A DNA stretch of 64,000 bases, from NCBI GenBank assembly GCA_021442155.1, contig CM038221.1:48431648-48495647 (forward strand), in the 5' to 3' direction. Below, one piece after another: positions 1-13,048 of this stretch. The DNA is from Cymbidium sinense. Lineage: Eukaryota > Streptophyta > Magnoliopsida > Asparagales > Orchidaceae. A model generated the notes under the pieces. That model was not told the DNA's origin and ran no database searches. It worked only from the letters and a program-made list of their open reading frames with translations. The position numbers and the translations under genes were made by a program. Numbering within the stretch: position 1 is the stretch's first letter; each line of letters opens with the position of its first letter.

Positions 1-120
1 GCTCAGATTGAAATATAAATCCAATTGCAATTGGTTTGGAGCCAAATGTATTTTGGTTTATATGATAATTTCAAGAAAATAGGGTCAATTTGATTTACTT
101 TGAACTGGATTTTGATAATG

Positions 121-720
121 GTGGTTTATGTTTATATTTGGATCAATAATTGAAGGAATGATTGAATCATGAAGAAATCCATGAGTTTTGAGTTGATTTA
201 GGTTTCATTTAGCCAAGTTCAAAAGTTTGGCTAAAAGGGCTAAAATTGAGAATTTGATTTGATTTGAGTTTGGTTTTTGTCATTTGAATTTATATTTCAT
301 TTATATTTGTGAATATAAATGAAGATATAAATGGGTTATGAGAAATCACTTGAGTTTGGAGTGATTTAGAAGAAATTTGCTTATAATGAAAGGGCTAACA
401 TTTTTTTGATTTATTTTTGGTCATTTGAGAGTTTCATTTATATTTATGAATATAAATGAAGGAATGATTGATTTATAAAGAATCAATCATGTTTGTGATT
501 GGATCAAGATTTGATTAGGTTTATGGAGGTGGGTCTTAAGAGGGTTTGATTTAATTGTTTATTTTTGATTTGATTTGAATTTTAATTTCATTTATATTTT
601 GAATATAAATGAAGGAATGATTGATTTATAAAGAAATCAACCAAGCTTGAGTTGGTTTGAAAGATTTAAGAAGCAATGAAGGTGGTTCATGGCTTAGAAA
701 GATTTTTTGGTTAATCATTT
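121..720. repeat. ~150-bp AT-rich direct repeats with a short hairpin
   Basis: Four degenerate units, near 130, 290, 433 and 587, share a core of the form CATTTATATTT..GAATATAAATG followed by GAAGGAATGATTGA and a short AATCA-rich tail. The core is an imperfect inverted repeat, so each unit can fold. Spacing is about 145-155 bp. The block lies in what I take to be the 3' noncoding part or LTR of the minus-strand gypsy element that fills 0-13 kb. No coding sense was seen. Confidence 0.55.
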
Positions 721-3100
721 CAAATTTTGATTAAATGATATAATCAATTTGATAATTGAGAAAAATATTTGGATTTAAGTCCATAAAATCAAAGTGCAGG
801 AAGGGATTTGAGTTTGGATTTAATCAAAGTTTCAAATCATTGACAAGTTGAGATAAATTGAGGTTTTGATTTTGATTAGATGGGTTTAAGTAGCAGCCTT
901 TAAAATAAGCATTTTATGAACTTAAGTCTCTGGTTAGGTTGTTCACATATCATAGAAATGTCTTAAGAACTCTCATAAGAGTCCTAGATGAGGATGCTCA
1001 CCAAAAGTGAGGTCAACAATCAATAAGAGTGACGGCATAACACATATTGATGATCAAGCCCAAGGATCAAAAATACTAATGATCTACCCCAAATCATGGT
1101 AGAAAAGATCTTAAATAATGTAACTCCACTATGCGCGGGGGAGGAAGAAGGGATCCACCAAGGATGTGAACCTTCCACAGTGGTTCAAGTCCAGGAAAGA
1201 GGTTGAATACAAGTGAGGATAGAGTAAGGATTAAGATATAACCTGGATGGAAAATGAACCTTCCACTAAAGGTTCAGTTATCCAATTGGGAATGGGGAAT
1301 TTCTTTGGGCCACCAATGCAAGGAAGTTTAATTGACACCTTGGGAAGATTGATGTCTCACCGGGAGAAATTGATTGATTATTATTTAAGTTTTGAGATAA
1401 GTGGCCAGGATGGATCACAGATGGCTAGGGCCTATCTTAAATTTACCAATCCAAATTCCACCACCACATGGAACTATCGACCGGGGGGTTCCTCGTGTTC
1501 AATGGCAGGGGAGAAAGTACTTACATCTCCAGGACAATGAGGATCCATTTGGATGAACAACAAATCAACCCAGTGACATTGAATGAATGCCTCGGGACTT
1601 ATTAAAAAGTAAGATAATGTCATGATTGAATTGCATTTGTTTTAATTTCATAAATTTGATGGATCGATAAATAAGAAGGAGATCGCCTAATATCTTATAA
1701 GGGATATACCAGAACTAACCAACCAACCAGGGTGGTCAGTTAGGAAGAAAGTGGGGACCATCCTACCACAGAAAGCATGTGACGATTGCACAAAATTAAC
1801 CCACCCGGCCGTAAAATGGTAGAATGTAGGACTTATATCTTTCAAAGCAATGGCTGGTGATCAGGCACAACAAAACAAACCCAGGGGGAACATCAGAGAG
1901 ACTTATCTCAACTCAAAGTGGGAATTCTATAAGATTTTTACCAATTTTAAATAGATGCTTTGAAAACCTTTGAATTCCTAAGAAGATATATTTTATTTTA
2001 TATATTATTGGTTTTGAGGACCATTAGAAGGAGTCACCTATCTAACTTGGACAAGGGAGAATCTAAATAAATTCTCCAACCATGGCTACAGAAAGGGGAC
2101 TATCCAATCCAAGAAAACATGGAAGTCTAAATTATCAAAGGATGATCCAATAGAGATGTGTTATCCAAAATCATAAGATTTAGGTACAACTCAAGAAAAG
2201 TGGACTCACATCTTGAGTGTATCCATGTTTACCAAGATGGTGATAACCAACCAAAAGGTCTGTATTAAAATCTGCATGTGTGGGACTTACATCTCTCCTA
2301 AAAAACTTACCAAGATAGTTTCCACATGGGCTATCCTAAATCCAGTGGTGAGGAGTCCTGTAAGACTAAACCCAAGCTTGAAGTAGTCGAGGAGGAGAGC
2401 CTGGGGACTTACCTCAAATATACACCTAGTGTATGAAGCTAAAGAAGTGCACATTACATCCTCTCTTAAGTCAACATAGCTACTATTAAAGACCTACCAA
2501 ACTAACAAAGTGCTCATTGGTCAGAATCAAGTCAAGAATGGGACTCACATCCATGACATACTGTGAAGAAATATATAGCCTACATCTAATGAGTGAGTGC
2601 CACTGGCTTGCCCACATCAAAGTAGAAAAGATATGTGTTTATTTTGTGATGTGAAAGAAGAATAGGATGCCGCTTGTCTTTACATCATCCTAAACAAGTA
2701 GAACTCCACCAAGAAAGGATGTGCTTGGGTTCTCTTAAACTTAGTTGTACTAAAGAGATGCCTCTGGTTCTCTTACACCTAAGACCGAGGATTGTGTAGT
2801 TTATTGTGTTGTGGGGGATAGATGCCTTGGGTTCTCTTACACCTATCGTAGATTCACAAGCAAAAGATGTTTCTAACTCATAAGAGATGGAATTTGATAT
2901 GAAAAGAAGTTTAATTGATGATTATCTTCAAACAAGATTTATGGATAATATTCTTTAGTAGCCCATTGATTGGAAGCATAGGCTTCCCACAATAAGTTGA
3001 TAAGATCCTCCTAGGCCTTCTCTATGGAAAAGGGCCTTCCCAAGTGGGTTCAAACTTACCTCCCTTTTGATGGGCAACAATTGGTCTCCTTAAAACTAAA
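721..3100 (-). mobile_element. 3' noncoding tail of Ty3/gypsy element 1
   Basis: This stretch lies downstream (in minus-strand sense) of the integrase remnant and has no recognisable coding region. Short motifs such as GGGACTTAC/GGGACTCAC recur irregularly (for example near 1578, 1828, 2280, 2408 and 2538), like the repetitive spacer between pol and 3' LTR in long plant gypsy elements. A 97-codon open frame at 1247-1540 on the plus strand matches no family I know and is probably accidental. The far end of the element lies outside the window. Confidence 0.4.
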
Positions 3101-3122
3101 ATAAGCTCCTACTTGAAAAGCT

Positions 3123-3760
3123 CTAGGATGGACCAACTTGTTGTTGAATCATTTTGGCTTTGTACAACTTGAGGTCATGCTCAGGCATCTCCTCCAAACC
3201 TTGAGCTCTTCTAACCAGCTTGGTTTGCTCTATCTTGCTACCCGCTATCCTTAGTGATGGGAGTTGGACTCTAATGGTAGAATGGCTTCGGACCCATACA
3301 GGAGAATGGGGTTGATTTGAGTTGGATGTGGTGCGTAGGCCCAAGGCTTCAACCCCATGCCGCTTATTATCATCGAGTGTCTTCTTCAATATTTGATGAG
3401 AGTTTTGTTGAATGCTTCCTGACCATTTTCCCTCGTAATAGATGGTAAATATCCAATCTATGCTATATCTCGCAAAGTTGATTTTAGTTTGAATGAAAAT
3501 TATAATATAATATCGAGGCACCCAATCTATATATATGGTTCTAAAAAGCACATGTCGAAGTGACCTCTAAGTGGGATTGCTACCCACTTAGAAAAGTAGT
3601 CGGCTAGAATGAACCGATGACCCTTGAAGAAGGAGGATCGACTACTATGCCCCTCAACACTCAAATGGCCATGAGGCCAATGTAAGATGTAGAATGTTGG
3701 GTGGTTGATGTAAGACCACACCATGCACCTGACATTGGTGGCATCTCTAGCTACATCCAT
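3123..3760 (-). pseudogene. Ty3/gypsy integrase remnant
   Basis: Minus-strand frames keep integrase-like pieces. The first, near 3760-3527, contains FKGHRFILADYFSKWVAIPLR, which resembles the first Asp motif of plant gypsy integrases (usually ...RFILVATDYFTKWVEAIPL). The second, in the 3551-3123 frame, contains VQLPSLRIA and a run matching the integrase C-terminal stretch before the chromatin-binding end. The pieces are in different frames and interrupted, so no active enzyme can be made. Its position 3' of the RT and RNase H pieces fits the Ty3/gypsy order. Confidence 0.75.
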
Positions 3761-4856
3761 CTATAATCATCAAAGGCCAGTAGTATCCTAGTCTCTTGAT
3801 CTTGGCTTTCATCTTCGATCGACTGCGCCCAATAAACCTAATGTAATCTACCACATGGCTTTGTGTTGGCTAAACAATGTAACCACATATGATCAAAAGA
3901 TCATATGTATAGGGTGCCATCCATGAGAGCATAAGAGAGAGCTCTCTGTTCATGATGGGCTAATGACTTCTGAGGTAGATTTTAGTAATCCATGAATGGT
4001 TCTCCAACTGACTCATCATCCTTTTGGCAATGGCAAACCTCCCTTCAAGAGAGAGTCTCAATGAGTTCAACATCAATAGGGATAAGACTTGTCTATTTTG
4101 GACCCTTATTGGAATGGACTCATCTTCCGCATGCCAACTCCGAGCTTGGCCAATGCATCGCTACAACATTATCTCAAGGAATCTTGATAGTGACCTCTGA
4201 TGAGCCAACTCCATGGTATACTTGGTAATGATGAGAGTTTTAGAACTTTGTAGACCCCAATTTGGTTGATGATAGAGAATCCTAAGATGTTGATGCTCGA
4301 TGCATAGTGTAATGACTAACTCCTGCAATCGAGCCTCATATTCATTTCATTGTTGGTGCATGGATTGCATGATATGAGAATCTCATCACATCGCCGGAGT
4401 TAGAGGACTATTCCCTTCCTTCCTGGAAGAGTATCATGGTTCTTCTCCTTTGAGAGGAAGTCGCACCATCAAAATACATCTCCAATGCTGAATGCTGTCC
4501 CCTAAGTTCATGATTTGTTCATCGGGGAGGTCATCACTAAGTGAGAATCAACAGAAGTGGGTGTGTGCTAAGAAATGCTAGTATGTTCCTTTCACAAAGA
4601 CGAGGGGTATGAATGTGATGTCAAACTGACAAAATCATGGACCATCGTGCCAACCATCGTGATAATGTGGTCATGAGAGATATGAATTGATTCTAGATCG
4701 ATTCACCTTGAGAAAGCATGTAATGTAGCTTTTGGGATGCAAAGATTAAAGCTAGGTTTCAATAGGTGGGTAGTTTTCTCCAGAATTATACAATGATAAG
4801 TAGAGAGCATTTTCTTTCCTTCATTGGTTTGAGCCAACAAAGCACCAAGGAGTCAT
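3761..4856 (-). pseudogene. Degenerate RNase H region of gypsy element 1
   Basis: Between the integrase and RT pieces the minus strand retains scattered RNase H-like words. The clearest is NPCTNNEMN near 4370-4340, resembling the CTNNEAEY motif that surrounds the catalytic Glu in plant gypsy RNase H. Stops and frame changes are frequent. Assignment rests mainly on position between RT and integrase and on that single motif. Confidence 0.5.
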
Positions 4857-5680
4857 CTAATGCAGGTAAAGGATCAATGGCTTTCCTAGGATAGAGGCTG
4901 CTAGAACTGGCGGCATCATCAGGTAGTGCTTGATGTCTTCAAAGGCATGCCGACACTTATCATCCCACTTGAACTTGGCATCCTTTTGAAGTGACAGAAT
5001 GGTTGGCATCTTCGATAAGTTGGATATGAAGCATCTTAGATATGCCAACGCTTGAAATGATCTGAGTTGAGTTAGACTTTTAGGGGTGCATTTCTAAGAT
5101 AGCCTTGATCTTCTCAATCGATCTCTATTCCCGTGTCGACAACAAACCCAAGGAATTTAAGCTACTCAATGCACACTTCGGGATTCATTTTGAGGTTAAA
5201 TTATCTTAACCATTCAAAACTACTCTCAAGTTAAAGAGATGGTCTTCCTTTTCTTTGCTTTTGACTACTAGATCATCAACATAGCATTCAACTTGATGAT
5301 GAATGAGTTCATTGAAGATCAGAGTCATGGCCCGCTGGTATGTAGCACCATTTTTTAAAAAGGCATGACCTTATAATAATAGATTCTGACGGGTTCAAAA
5401 AGTAGTATTTCTTTCATCCTCTGCCATCTTGATTTGGTTGTAGCATATGACCCATCCATAAAGGAGAATATGCATGAGATGAGGCAATGTCCACCATCAA
5501 TTCTAGTATAGGAAGTGAAAAATTCCTTAGGACATGCCTTGTTAGATCCCTAAAATCACATATGAATTTGGCCATTCTTTTTTTCTTAACTGGATGACAA
5601 GCAACTAGAAAGGTATTTTTCTTCCTCGATAAAGATCGATCAATTTCTTGATTTCAAAAGTGACCTGTTGTTCAATTTCT
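4857..5680 (-). pseudogene. Ty3/gypsy reverse transcriptase remnant
   Basis: The 5048-4857 minus frame reads LRCFISNLSKM..., then FKWDDKCRHAFEDIKHYL and PPVLAASILGKPLILYL. This is the RT thumb/connection segment of plant gypsy polyproteins, usually ...F.W...C..AF..LK.YL..PPVL..P..G.PL.LYL. Upstream sequence to about 5680 still shows RT-like fragments: the strand opposite 5270-5340 fits the YVDD-containing palm region (DDLVVKSK-like) but is frameshifted. The enzyme is inactive. Confidence 0.75.
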
Positions 5681-5682
5681 AA

Positions 5683-6147
5683 TCACATGTGTATAGAGCT
5701 TGCTTGATAGGTTAGCATTATTCTGCTAGTTTGTGGACTTATGTGAGATAAACGCATTTCATCATAACTCCATGCGAAGTAGTCCTTACACTCAGCTAAT
5801 AACCTAACTAAGTCATTGGTTTCTTCTTTATTTAACAAGGAACTGATGTACGTCATATTTAGATCTGCTTTTGTTTCCAAGTTGATTTCTTTGAGTTCAT
5901 CAATGGTTGATCTAATTTCTTCTTCAAACTCTGGTGGTGCATCTTTGACTTCTGGCTCATTTGGGTCATCTGAAGTTTCTAAACATGCCTCCTCATAAGA
6001 GTTAGCATGATTTGAGAAGAACCTATCAGACCCCAAATGAGTGGTGATGACTAGGCAATGGTTGTCATCATCGACTGGACCCACTATGTCGAATCCTAGT
6101 CCCGATCTTGATTGAGAGTGTCCGCTGGTTGTCCCATAGTTTTTCAA
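5683..6147 (-). pseudogene. gypsy pol linker between protease and RT
   Basis: A 154-codon open stretch. Its C-terminal part contains LLAECKDYFAWSYDEM, the conserved lead-in to reverse transcriptase in plant gypsy polyproteins (usually ...L.EFKDVFAWSYEDMPGI). Upstream is an acidic Glu-rich segment, also typical. It is the longest intact piece of this element's polyprotein and sits directly upstream of the RT fragment. Confidence 0.75.
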
Positions 6148-8150
6148 AGTAGATTGTTTAGACCAAGTATGTGGATTAATCCCTTCTTCACTAAGTTAAC
6201 ACAAGGTGAATACCAATCAAAAGGTAGTTGTATTAAATCTTTATATGAATCATCCTCAAGTTCTACATCGCTTCGACTTGAGGATGATGCTCCAACAAAA
6301 CCTCTTCTCGACATCTATGGATGACTTGGGGGCCTCCTTAACTACCAAACCTTCAACTTTAGGGAAGAAAGTGAGGTTAGAGCTAAAGTTCCCAACTGCT
6401 ACCTAATTGTTCTACATAATGATGATTTGGATACATTCATGCTTTGCTTGTGTGGTCTTCACACTCTCTGGTTTGAACACCTCCAAAGGGACCCCGAGAG
6501 GGTTGTGCTAACCACATGAGACTCATCCTCAACTGACTCTAAGTCTATGGATAGGCCTCGTGAGCTGGAACATAGCTCCTATACCACCAAAGGAGGTCTT
6601 CCACCTCTAGAACCGCTCTGACTTGCCTCTTCCTCTACCTGGAGGTCGAAGTCATCCTACCCATGTGTTCATATGGAGGAACAAATTATGTAGAATCTAA
6701 CATCTGCTCTACCTCTTCCTCGACCGATTCTCATTCTCTTGTACTTTCCTTTTCTTTTCTTTTCTTTCTTTTCTTTTTTTTTTTTTCTTTGATTTTGAAC
6801 TTTCACCAAGTTCACAAGAATAGACTTTTGATTTGGAGGAAGATAGTAGTGCATCTTCATAAATCTCGACCTCTCTAACGAGAATGGCTTCAAGTCTCCT
6901 TTGACACAATACTGATTCCACCTCTTCTAAATTTGATTAACGATGCAAAGAGGATGGAACTGTATATGTATCCAAGGCCTAAAGCAAAGCAAAGATGTAT
7001 CCAAATCAATTATGTAGAACTTGGCTTCTTCTTCCAGTCATCTATCTCTAATGGTAACACTAGCCTAAAGCCCTCTCTCACCTTGTTCATTGAATCCTCT
7101 CAACATCATCCCATCTCTTAGTTAGAGATGTCGATCCTCAAGTAGGCAAGGTTTTAGACTCATAATATTTGATGCACCTGCGGATCAACTAACACCCGGA
7201 GAGTCTAATCCCATCCATTGATGATGTAGGGGAATTGTGCTTGTCCCCAAAAGAAGGTCTTCATCGTGAATGTAACTCCATGCTTCTTGAAAAACATGCC
7301 TCCTCTCCACAATGGCCACCGAGCTAAGCATATTTGATCAAGAAGGGCTTTGATCAATGACTCCCTCATCTCTTTGGATACATAAGCATCATATGCTTAG
7401 TTTAGCCAAACTGGTTGGTCCTCCACAAGCATATCCATAGTGGAGCATCCTATGGAGGGGCTTCTTGATCTAGAACCAATGACTTGTTTACCCTTATCAG
7501 GTGCTACCTAGGAGGTAACTTTGCCACTAGAAGGTTGACTTGACTTCATGAGATGGTTTAATGGAAAGTTCTACCGCTCATCGTTCACCTACTTCTCCTA
7601 TAGGATCATCAGGATGACTCCAAATCTATCTCAATGGGTGAACCCGGGTGATTTAGAATGGGTAATCCATTTTAAAAAAAAAAGGAGTGGATCAATTATT
7701 ATAATTATTAGTACTTGGAGAGCTTTCTATAGAATGAAATCATCAAGATCATCAAAAGTAGAGAATGTAAGTGAATCAGTCTTCTTCATTGATTTCTTAG
7801 ATTTGGATGAAGGTACAAAGTAAATCAAGTAAAGTGTGAGAGGATTTGGCACTCCCCAATACATACACCGCTAAAGAAGAACTGAAGGAACAAGCCGCAA
7901 CTATGGAAGGAGTGGACTCGCTGGTTGCGCTAATGTGCTATCCGGCAAGTGGAAGTGTCACGCTTGCTGGGCTTCTACCTCCCTCAAGTCCTTAGCAACT
8001 TGCAAACCTTCCTTAGAGTTGGAGGTTTGAGCTTTTGTGCACCTACAAGGGTAACTTTGATCTTAGAAATGATTTTCTTGGAGGTTGGGATGGGAGATAT
8101 CCCAACCTTCCTCTATCTTGAGAAGATCATGTGTATCCCCAAGATTACCT
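6148..8150 (-). pseudogene. Decayed gag-pol middle region (protease expected here)
   Basis: No protease active-site motif could be recognised with confidence. The minus strand is broken by stops, and a pyrimidine-rich tract at 6746-6791 (poly-purine on the minus strand) interrupts it. Position between gag and the RT lead-in implies a former protease and linker. Open frames on the plus strand here (6206-6406, 6663-6878, 7548-7823, 7949-8152) look accidental. Confidence 0.4.
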
Positions 8151-8199
8151 AACTAGAGGGTTATTCTAATAGGTATTCCTTAGGATGACAATGGCACCC

Positions 8200-9100
8200 G
8201 ACTTGTAGCTATGCTCAAGCCCTTAAAGGTAAAGCAATCTTCCAAGACATGTCCCAAAGCATGCGTGGTAGGGCAAAAGTAATCATGACTCTTGCCCACA
8301 TCCTCCGCCTCCTAGGCTCAGTAACTTAAGCTTCTTTAAGAGGTTCTTAAAGATCTTCCTGACTACCTCCCTCTTGAATGAATAAGGTTTATTCAATTTG
8401 TCGCAAGAGTAGTGATAATTAGTGGTGGATAATACTATGGATGTGATGATACGAAAGTGAGGGTGGAGGCCGTGGCAATTGAGGTGGATGATGGGAGGTG
8501 GTGGCAAAGGAGGTGGTAGGAGGCTTGAGCTCGAGGTATCCGATTGAACCCCGGTCGCTTCCCTTATCAACTCGGACTACCTTTTTTTCTCAAATGCCTT
8601 CTAGGCTTGATCTTGGAAAGGTAACTGCTTGACCTCTCCTTGACTAACCTTATTGATTAATTTCTCAAATGTCTTACTGGTAAACCCTTTAAGCATCAAG
8701 GCGATCAGGCCATGAATATTCTTGAGTAGAATTTCAATGGCATGTTATTCAATATTGCATTTCATACTTAAATTGCACCATCTAAGAATGTAATCAATAA
8801 GGGACTCAAGTGTTGAAAGATTGCCCACACCTTTTGAGCTCCACAAATCTCTTAATAAAGAGCCCAACCAAATGTCTTCACTAAACCATTGGGTAGTTCA
8901 GATACCAATCAAATGTGATGATGTCAAGCTACTAAAAAAGGTAATAAGATCACCATCATTGCAACATCCTAAAATGTGTTATATGTATCGGGGTTCCCAC
9001 GCCATCAAGGATGGAGGCACAAAGCCCTGGGGATATTGGACACCATCAAATTCTCCCGGTAGGTCTACCCTTTGGAACAGATGAGCCACCCCTGGGCACC
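8200..9100 (-). pseudogene. gypsy gag remnant with CCHC-like segment
   Basis: The minus strand opposite 8280-8220 reads FCPTTHALGHVLEDC, matching the plant gypsy gag/spacer motif YC.YH...GH....C (zinc-knuckle-like). Just upstream, the 8570-8283 frame contains CDKLNKPYSFKREVVRKIFKNL, resembling the conserved segment before that motif. Further upstream, opposite 9060-8650, stop-broken frames resemble the retrotransposon gag domain (a run with TLESLIDYILRWCNLSMKC). This places gag upstream of pol, as expected for this element. Confidence 0.65.
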
Positions 9101-10930
9101 AATGCATCCTCACTTGTTGCTCCACCATGTGTTTAATGTTTTTTCATACATGAAGGTGCTATCCACCACCTTCCTATGCAAGCTACCACTGTCCCCCTCT
9201 ACAGGAATGCATCTAGGATGATCTAAAGTATGTGCCAACTCTACTCTGTCAGCTACTATGGGAGAAGGTTGAAACCGAGCTGAATTCTAATGCACACCAC
9301 CGCCATCAACTCTTGATCTTCTTCCCCATTTGGTCAATATGATCATCCTCTACCGCTAAGGTGAAGTTGAGTTGAATACTTCCCTCTTCAACTACAATAC
9401 CTTCTAACTATATTGATCTCTAGGGAACTCCAGTATCACCATGTGAACTTGGTCAATCCTCAAGAAGATCATCCTCATCTGGATCAAAGCGACCTTTCCT
9501 CATAACTGACAAGTCACTCCTAGAAGTTCTCTCTTCTCTAGCAAGTGCTAAAATATCATCTAGAAGGTCTAACCATGTCGCATAATGCATTGTCGAGAGA
9601 GGATGCTCATGAGATGCACCTAACACTGCAGTCACTGGAGTGCTGGCTCTAGGAGGGTCATGCTCACTGGAAGAGATATGCTCATGACTGCTCATGGGTG
9701 GAGTAGTGTCCCTAGGGAGATCCACTACCATGGGGACTATAAAATTGTTCCCTTCCCTCTCTGTCACCGCCATGGCTCGAGTGGTGGTGGTGGTGACCAT
9801 GACTTAGGTCGCCACTCCTTCTTCACCAAGATTGAAGTAGGAGGTCAGTAGGGAACTCCTCACCTCGCCGGGTGGAGATGGTGGGATCCTTGGCTTTAGC
9901 CGATCACCAAGGGCTTTCTTCCCAATACCATCTTCTGCCTTTGTAGGAATGGGATGGCGGGACTGAATGGGTGACAGAGTGGATCAATGGTGGAGACAAC
10001 ACTCTACCCTCACCGGCTTTCCCCTATGATTGGTATACCCATCAAATTACATTCATATTGGCCTGTGGCTGATGAGAAAATCAACTAGAGGCCGACCGCA
10101 TAAAACCTCACTCCTTGCTCCTTGACTGAGCTACTACTCGGGCCTCTGATGCTCTATCACTGTGAATTTGCCTGGTAACACTCTGGGATGATGACCTCAA
10201 GTCAAATGTGTCCTCAACATCTGTGCCCCACTACTTGCAAATAATACCATATACATAGACTTCCTATCCCTAGCCAAAACCTCTTGGTATGTAGAAGGTG
10301 GAGGCAATGCAGCTATCCTCTGGTAGTCTTCCTCACTATCTGATGCCGAGAGGGGTGGAACTTGCTAGTCGAAATGGAGAAACCTCGGGAGAACCCTCCT
10401 ATAATGTGGGATGCATCTCTGCTGTGGTGCTGCTTGATCTTATGGCTTTTGTTGCATCACTGTGTGTGGTGTTGTGTACGGCTAAGTAAGGCAGTGTGAG
10501 AGCTAGATCCTACCTCAAAGGTAGGGGAGGCTATCTCAAAGTCGATATAGAGGGACCAACGAGGAGGTGCACACCACAGCGTGGGGAACAATTAACCAAG
10601 TAAACCGACCGACAAGCCATCCTTCCTCTTCAAGGAAGGATACTGTTAAGGCAAGTCAATGGATGATCACTTCCCCACCTCATCCTGCTACAGGGTGAGG
10701 GTCCCACTCACAAGTAATGCGCTCTCAAATCCTCCCAAAGAACACTAAATGGGTGGAGTCAGAGGAGCGGCCCGATCCAAGGCCAAATCCATCCCAATGG
10801 AAAGGTGAAAACAAACTTAGAGGCCATCTGTACCGAGAAAGCAGACCGAATGACTGAAGTATGTTTGCATATGTTGAAATATAACTTGTATGATTGATAT
10901 TTGTTCCAAGAAAGTAATAAAAGAGTTTTG
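9101..10930 (-). mobile_element. 5' gag / leader region of gypsy element 1
   Basis: An open minus frame at 9800-9453 encodes a 115-residue acidic, Ser/Pro/Thr-rich polypeptide ending in an Asp/Glu run (DPDEDDLLED). This composition is common in the N-terminal, poorly conserved part of plant gypsy gag. Nothing else from 9,800 to 10,930 resembles a known protein. The region probably continues the element's leader toward the tandem array. Confidence 0.4.
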
Positions 10931-12500
10931 AACCCACACTCAACAATTCAAATATGTTAAGTGGGGTTCATTGGAGAGATTTGGATGTTTGGGGGAGAGT
11001 CTTTTGCCATTTGATTTTTTTTAGAACCCATACTCAACCAATTTAGATAGGTTGGGTGGGGTTCAAAATTTTGAGGAGAGATTTTTTGAGATTGCATTTT
11101 ATGTTTCTTGTTTGAAAATATGGATAGTTTGAAAGAACCACTTAGCAAATTTGGGTATGAAGAGGTTGTGATTGTGTGTTTGAAATATTTTGCTTGTGAA
11201 GATTTGATGTGATATTTTGATTTGAAAATGGGCTTCTTACTTAACAAATTTGGTATGTTAAGTAGGCCACATGTGTTTGATTTATGCTTGAAGATGAGAC
11301 TTTCACTTAACAAATTTATGTTAAGTGAAAGCAAATATTGTGAGATAGATTTGCTTTTCTTTGAAGATGGGAGTCACTTAACAAATTTTATTAAGTGAAA
11401 GTCCAAAATGTGTTTGAGATATGTTTGTTTTCTTTGAAAATGAGACTCACTTAACAAATTTGGTATGTTAAGAAAGCTCAAAGTGTTGTTGATATAAAAA
11501 TTGGATCCTTATTTAACAAATTTGGTATGTTAAATAGATAAAATGTGTGTGAGAGCCTCACTTAACAAATTTGTTTGAAAGCCTAAATGTTTAATATGTT
11601 TTTGAATGACCCACTTAACAATTTGGTGTGGAAATCAAAGTATGATATGATTGAGAATGGGACTCACTTAACAAATTTGGTATGTTAGAATAAATATGGC
11701 ATGATTATGTGATTCTTACTTAACAAATTTGATATGTTAAGTAGCAAAAATATGTTTTGAAGAGACTTTACTTACAATATTGATATGCTAAGTGAAAGCT
11801 AAATGTATATTTTTTTTTAAATGAGACTCACTTAACAAATTGAATATGTTATGAAAGCCAAATTTTATGTTTTGAAATGAGAGATACTTAACAAATTGAG
11901 ATTGTTAAGTGAAAGTCAAATTTATGTTTTGAAAATGAGACTCACTTAACAAATTGAAATTGTTAAGTGAAAGTCAAATTATTTTTTGAAAATGAGACCC
12001 CACTTAACAAATTGAATATGTTAAGTGAAAGTCAAATTTATGTTTTGAAAATGAGACCCCCACTTAACAAATTGAATATGTTAAGTGAAAGTCAAATTTA
12101 TGTTTTGAAAATGAGACCCCACTTAACAAATTGAAATTGTTAAGTGAAAGTCAAATTTATATTTTGAAAATGAGACCCCACTTAACAAATTGAAATTGTT
12201 AAGTGAAAGTCAAATTTATGTTTTGAAAATGAGACCCCACTTAACAAATTGAAACTGTTAAGTGAAGGTCAAACTTTTGTTTTGGAAATGAGACCTCACT
12301 TAACAAATTGAAATTGTCAAGGAAAGTCAAATTTATGTTTTGGAAATGGGACCCCCACTTAACAAATTGAAATTGTTAAGTGAAAGTCAAATTTATGTTT
12401 TGAAAATGAGACCCCACTTAACAAATTGAAATTGTTAAGTGAAGGTCAAATTTATGTTTGGTTTAAAAAGAGATTCTCACTTAATAAGTTTGGATATGTT
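10930..12500. repeat. Palindromic ~60-bp tandem array (about 22 units)
   Basis: Each unit holds the arm CACTTAACAA, a short AT spacer and the complementary arm TTGTTAAGTG, then a linker like AAAGTCAAATTTATG and TTTTGAAAATGAGACCCC. Units from about 11,880 to 12,460 are nearly identical at 59-60 bp spacing. Units toward 10,930 are increasingly diverged and irregular (60-75 bp). The gradient suggests recent expansion at the right end. The array lies between the primer-binding-like site near 13.05 kb and gag of the minus-strand gypsy element, so it is probably in that element's 5' untranslated leader. Confidence 0.85.
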
Positions 12501-13048
12501 AAGTGGGAATCAAATATGGCATGATTTTCTCAAAGAGGGCTTCAACCCAACATATGTGAAATTTGTTAGATGAAGTTTTAATTTATTTGAAAATGGATTC
12601 TCATTCAATAATTTTGAGTATGTTGAATGGGCATGGTTATTTTTCAAGAATGTGCTTTTGAAAAGAATCGCCACAAAGCAATCATAGGGCATTAAATGGA
12701 GGGGTTTTGATTTTTGTGATTTTATGAGTTTCTTGAAAGGTGCTTTTGGAAAGTGTCATTTTGTGAAAGAAATTATTTTCTTTAAATTTTATGATGAACC
12801 TTGCCTCACCAAGCTAGGAGGAGGTTCTAAATTTTTATTATCTCCTCTTCATTGATAAATTATTCTCACCTATTGGGAGTCAATAGGGTTTCAAGACCCA
12901 CAGTGAGGTCCTAAACCTAAAGGATGTTGCTAACTTTGCTTAAGAATGAAATAAGCTGCCAATGAAGGAAAGATAGTCTCAGCTCATATGAAATGCAAGT
13001 CCACTATCGATTGGAGATAACAATCGCTACTAGAGATGGAGAGAGGAA

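Noticed and set aside
1247..1540. 97-codon plus-strand open frame
   Set aside because: No recognisable family, lies on the strand opposite to the gypsy element, and composition is like its surroundings.
3992..4228. 78-codon plus-strand frame
   Set aside because: Antisense to the RNase H region of the minus-strand gypsy pol.
10930..12500. CRISPR-like array of regularly spaced palindromic repeats
   Set aside because: Spacers are not unique: the whole 60-bp unit repeats, and the setting is a plant retrotransposon leader.
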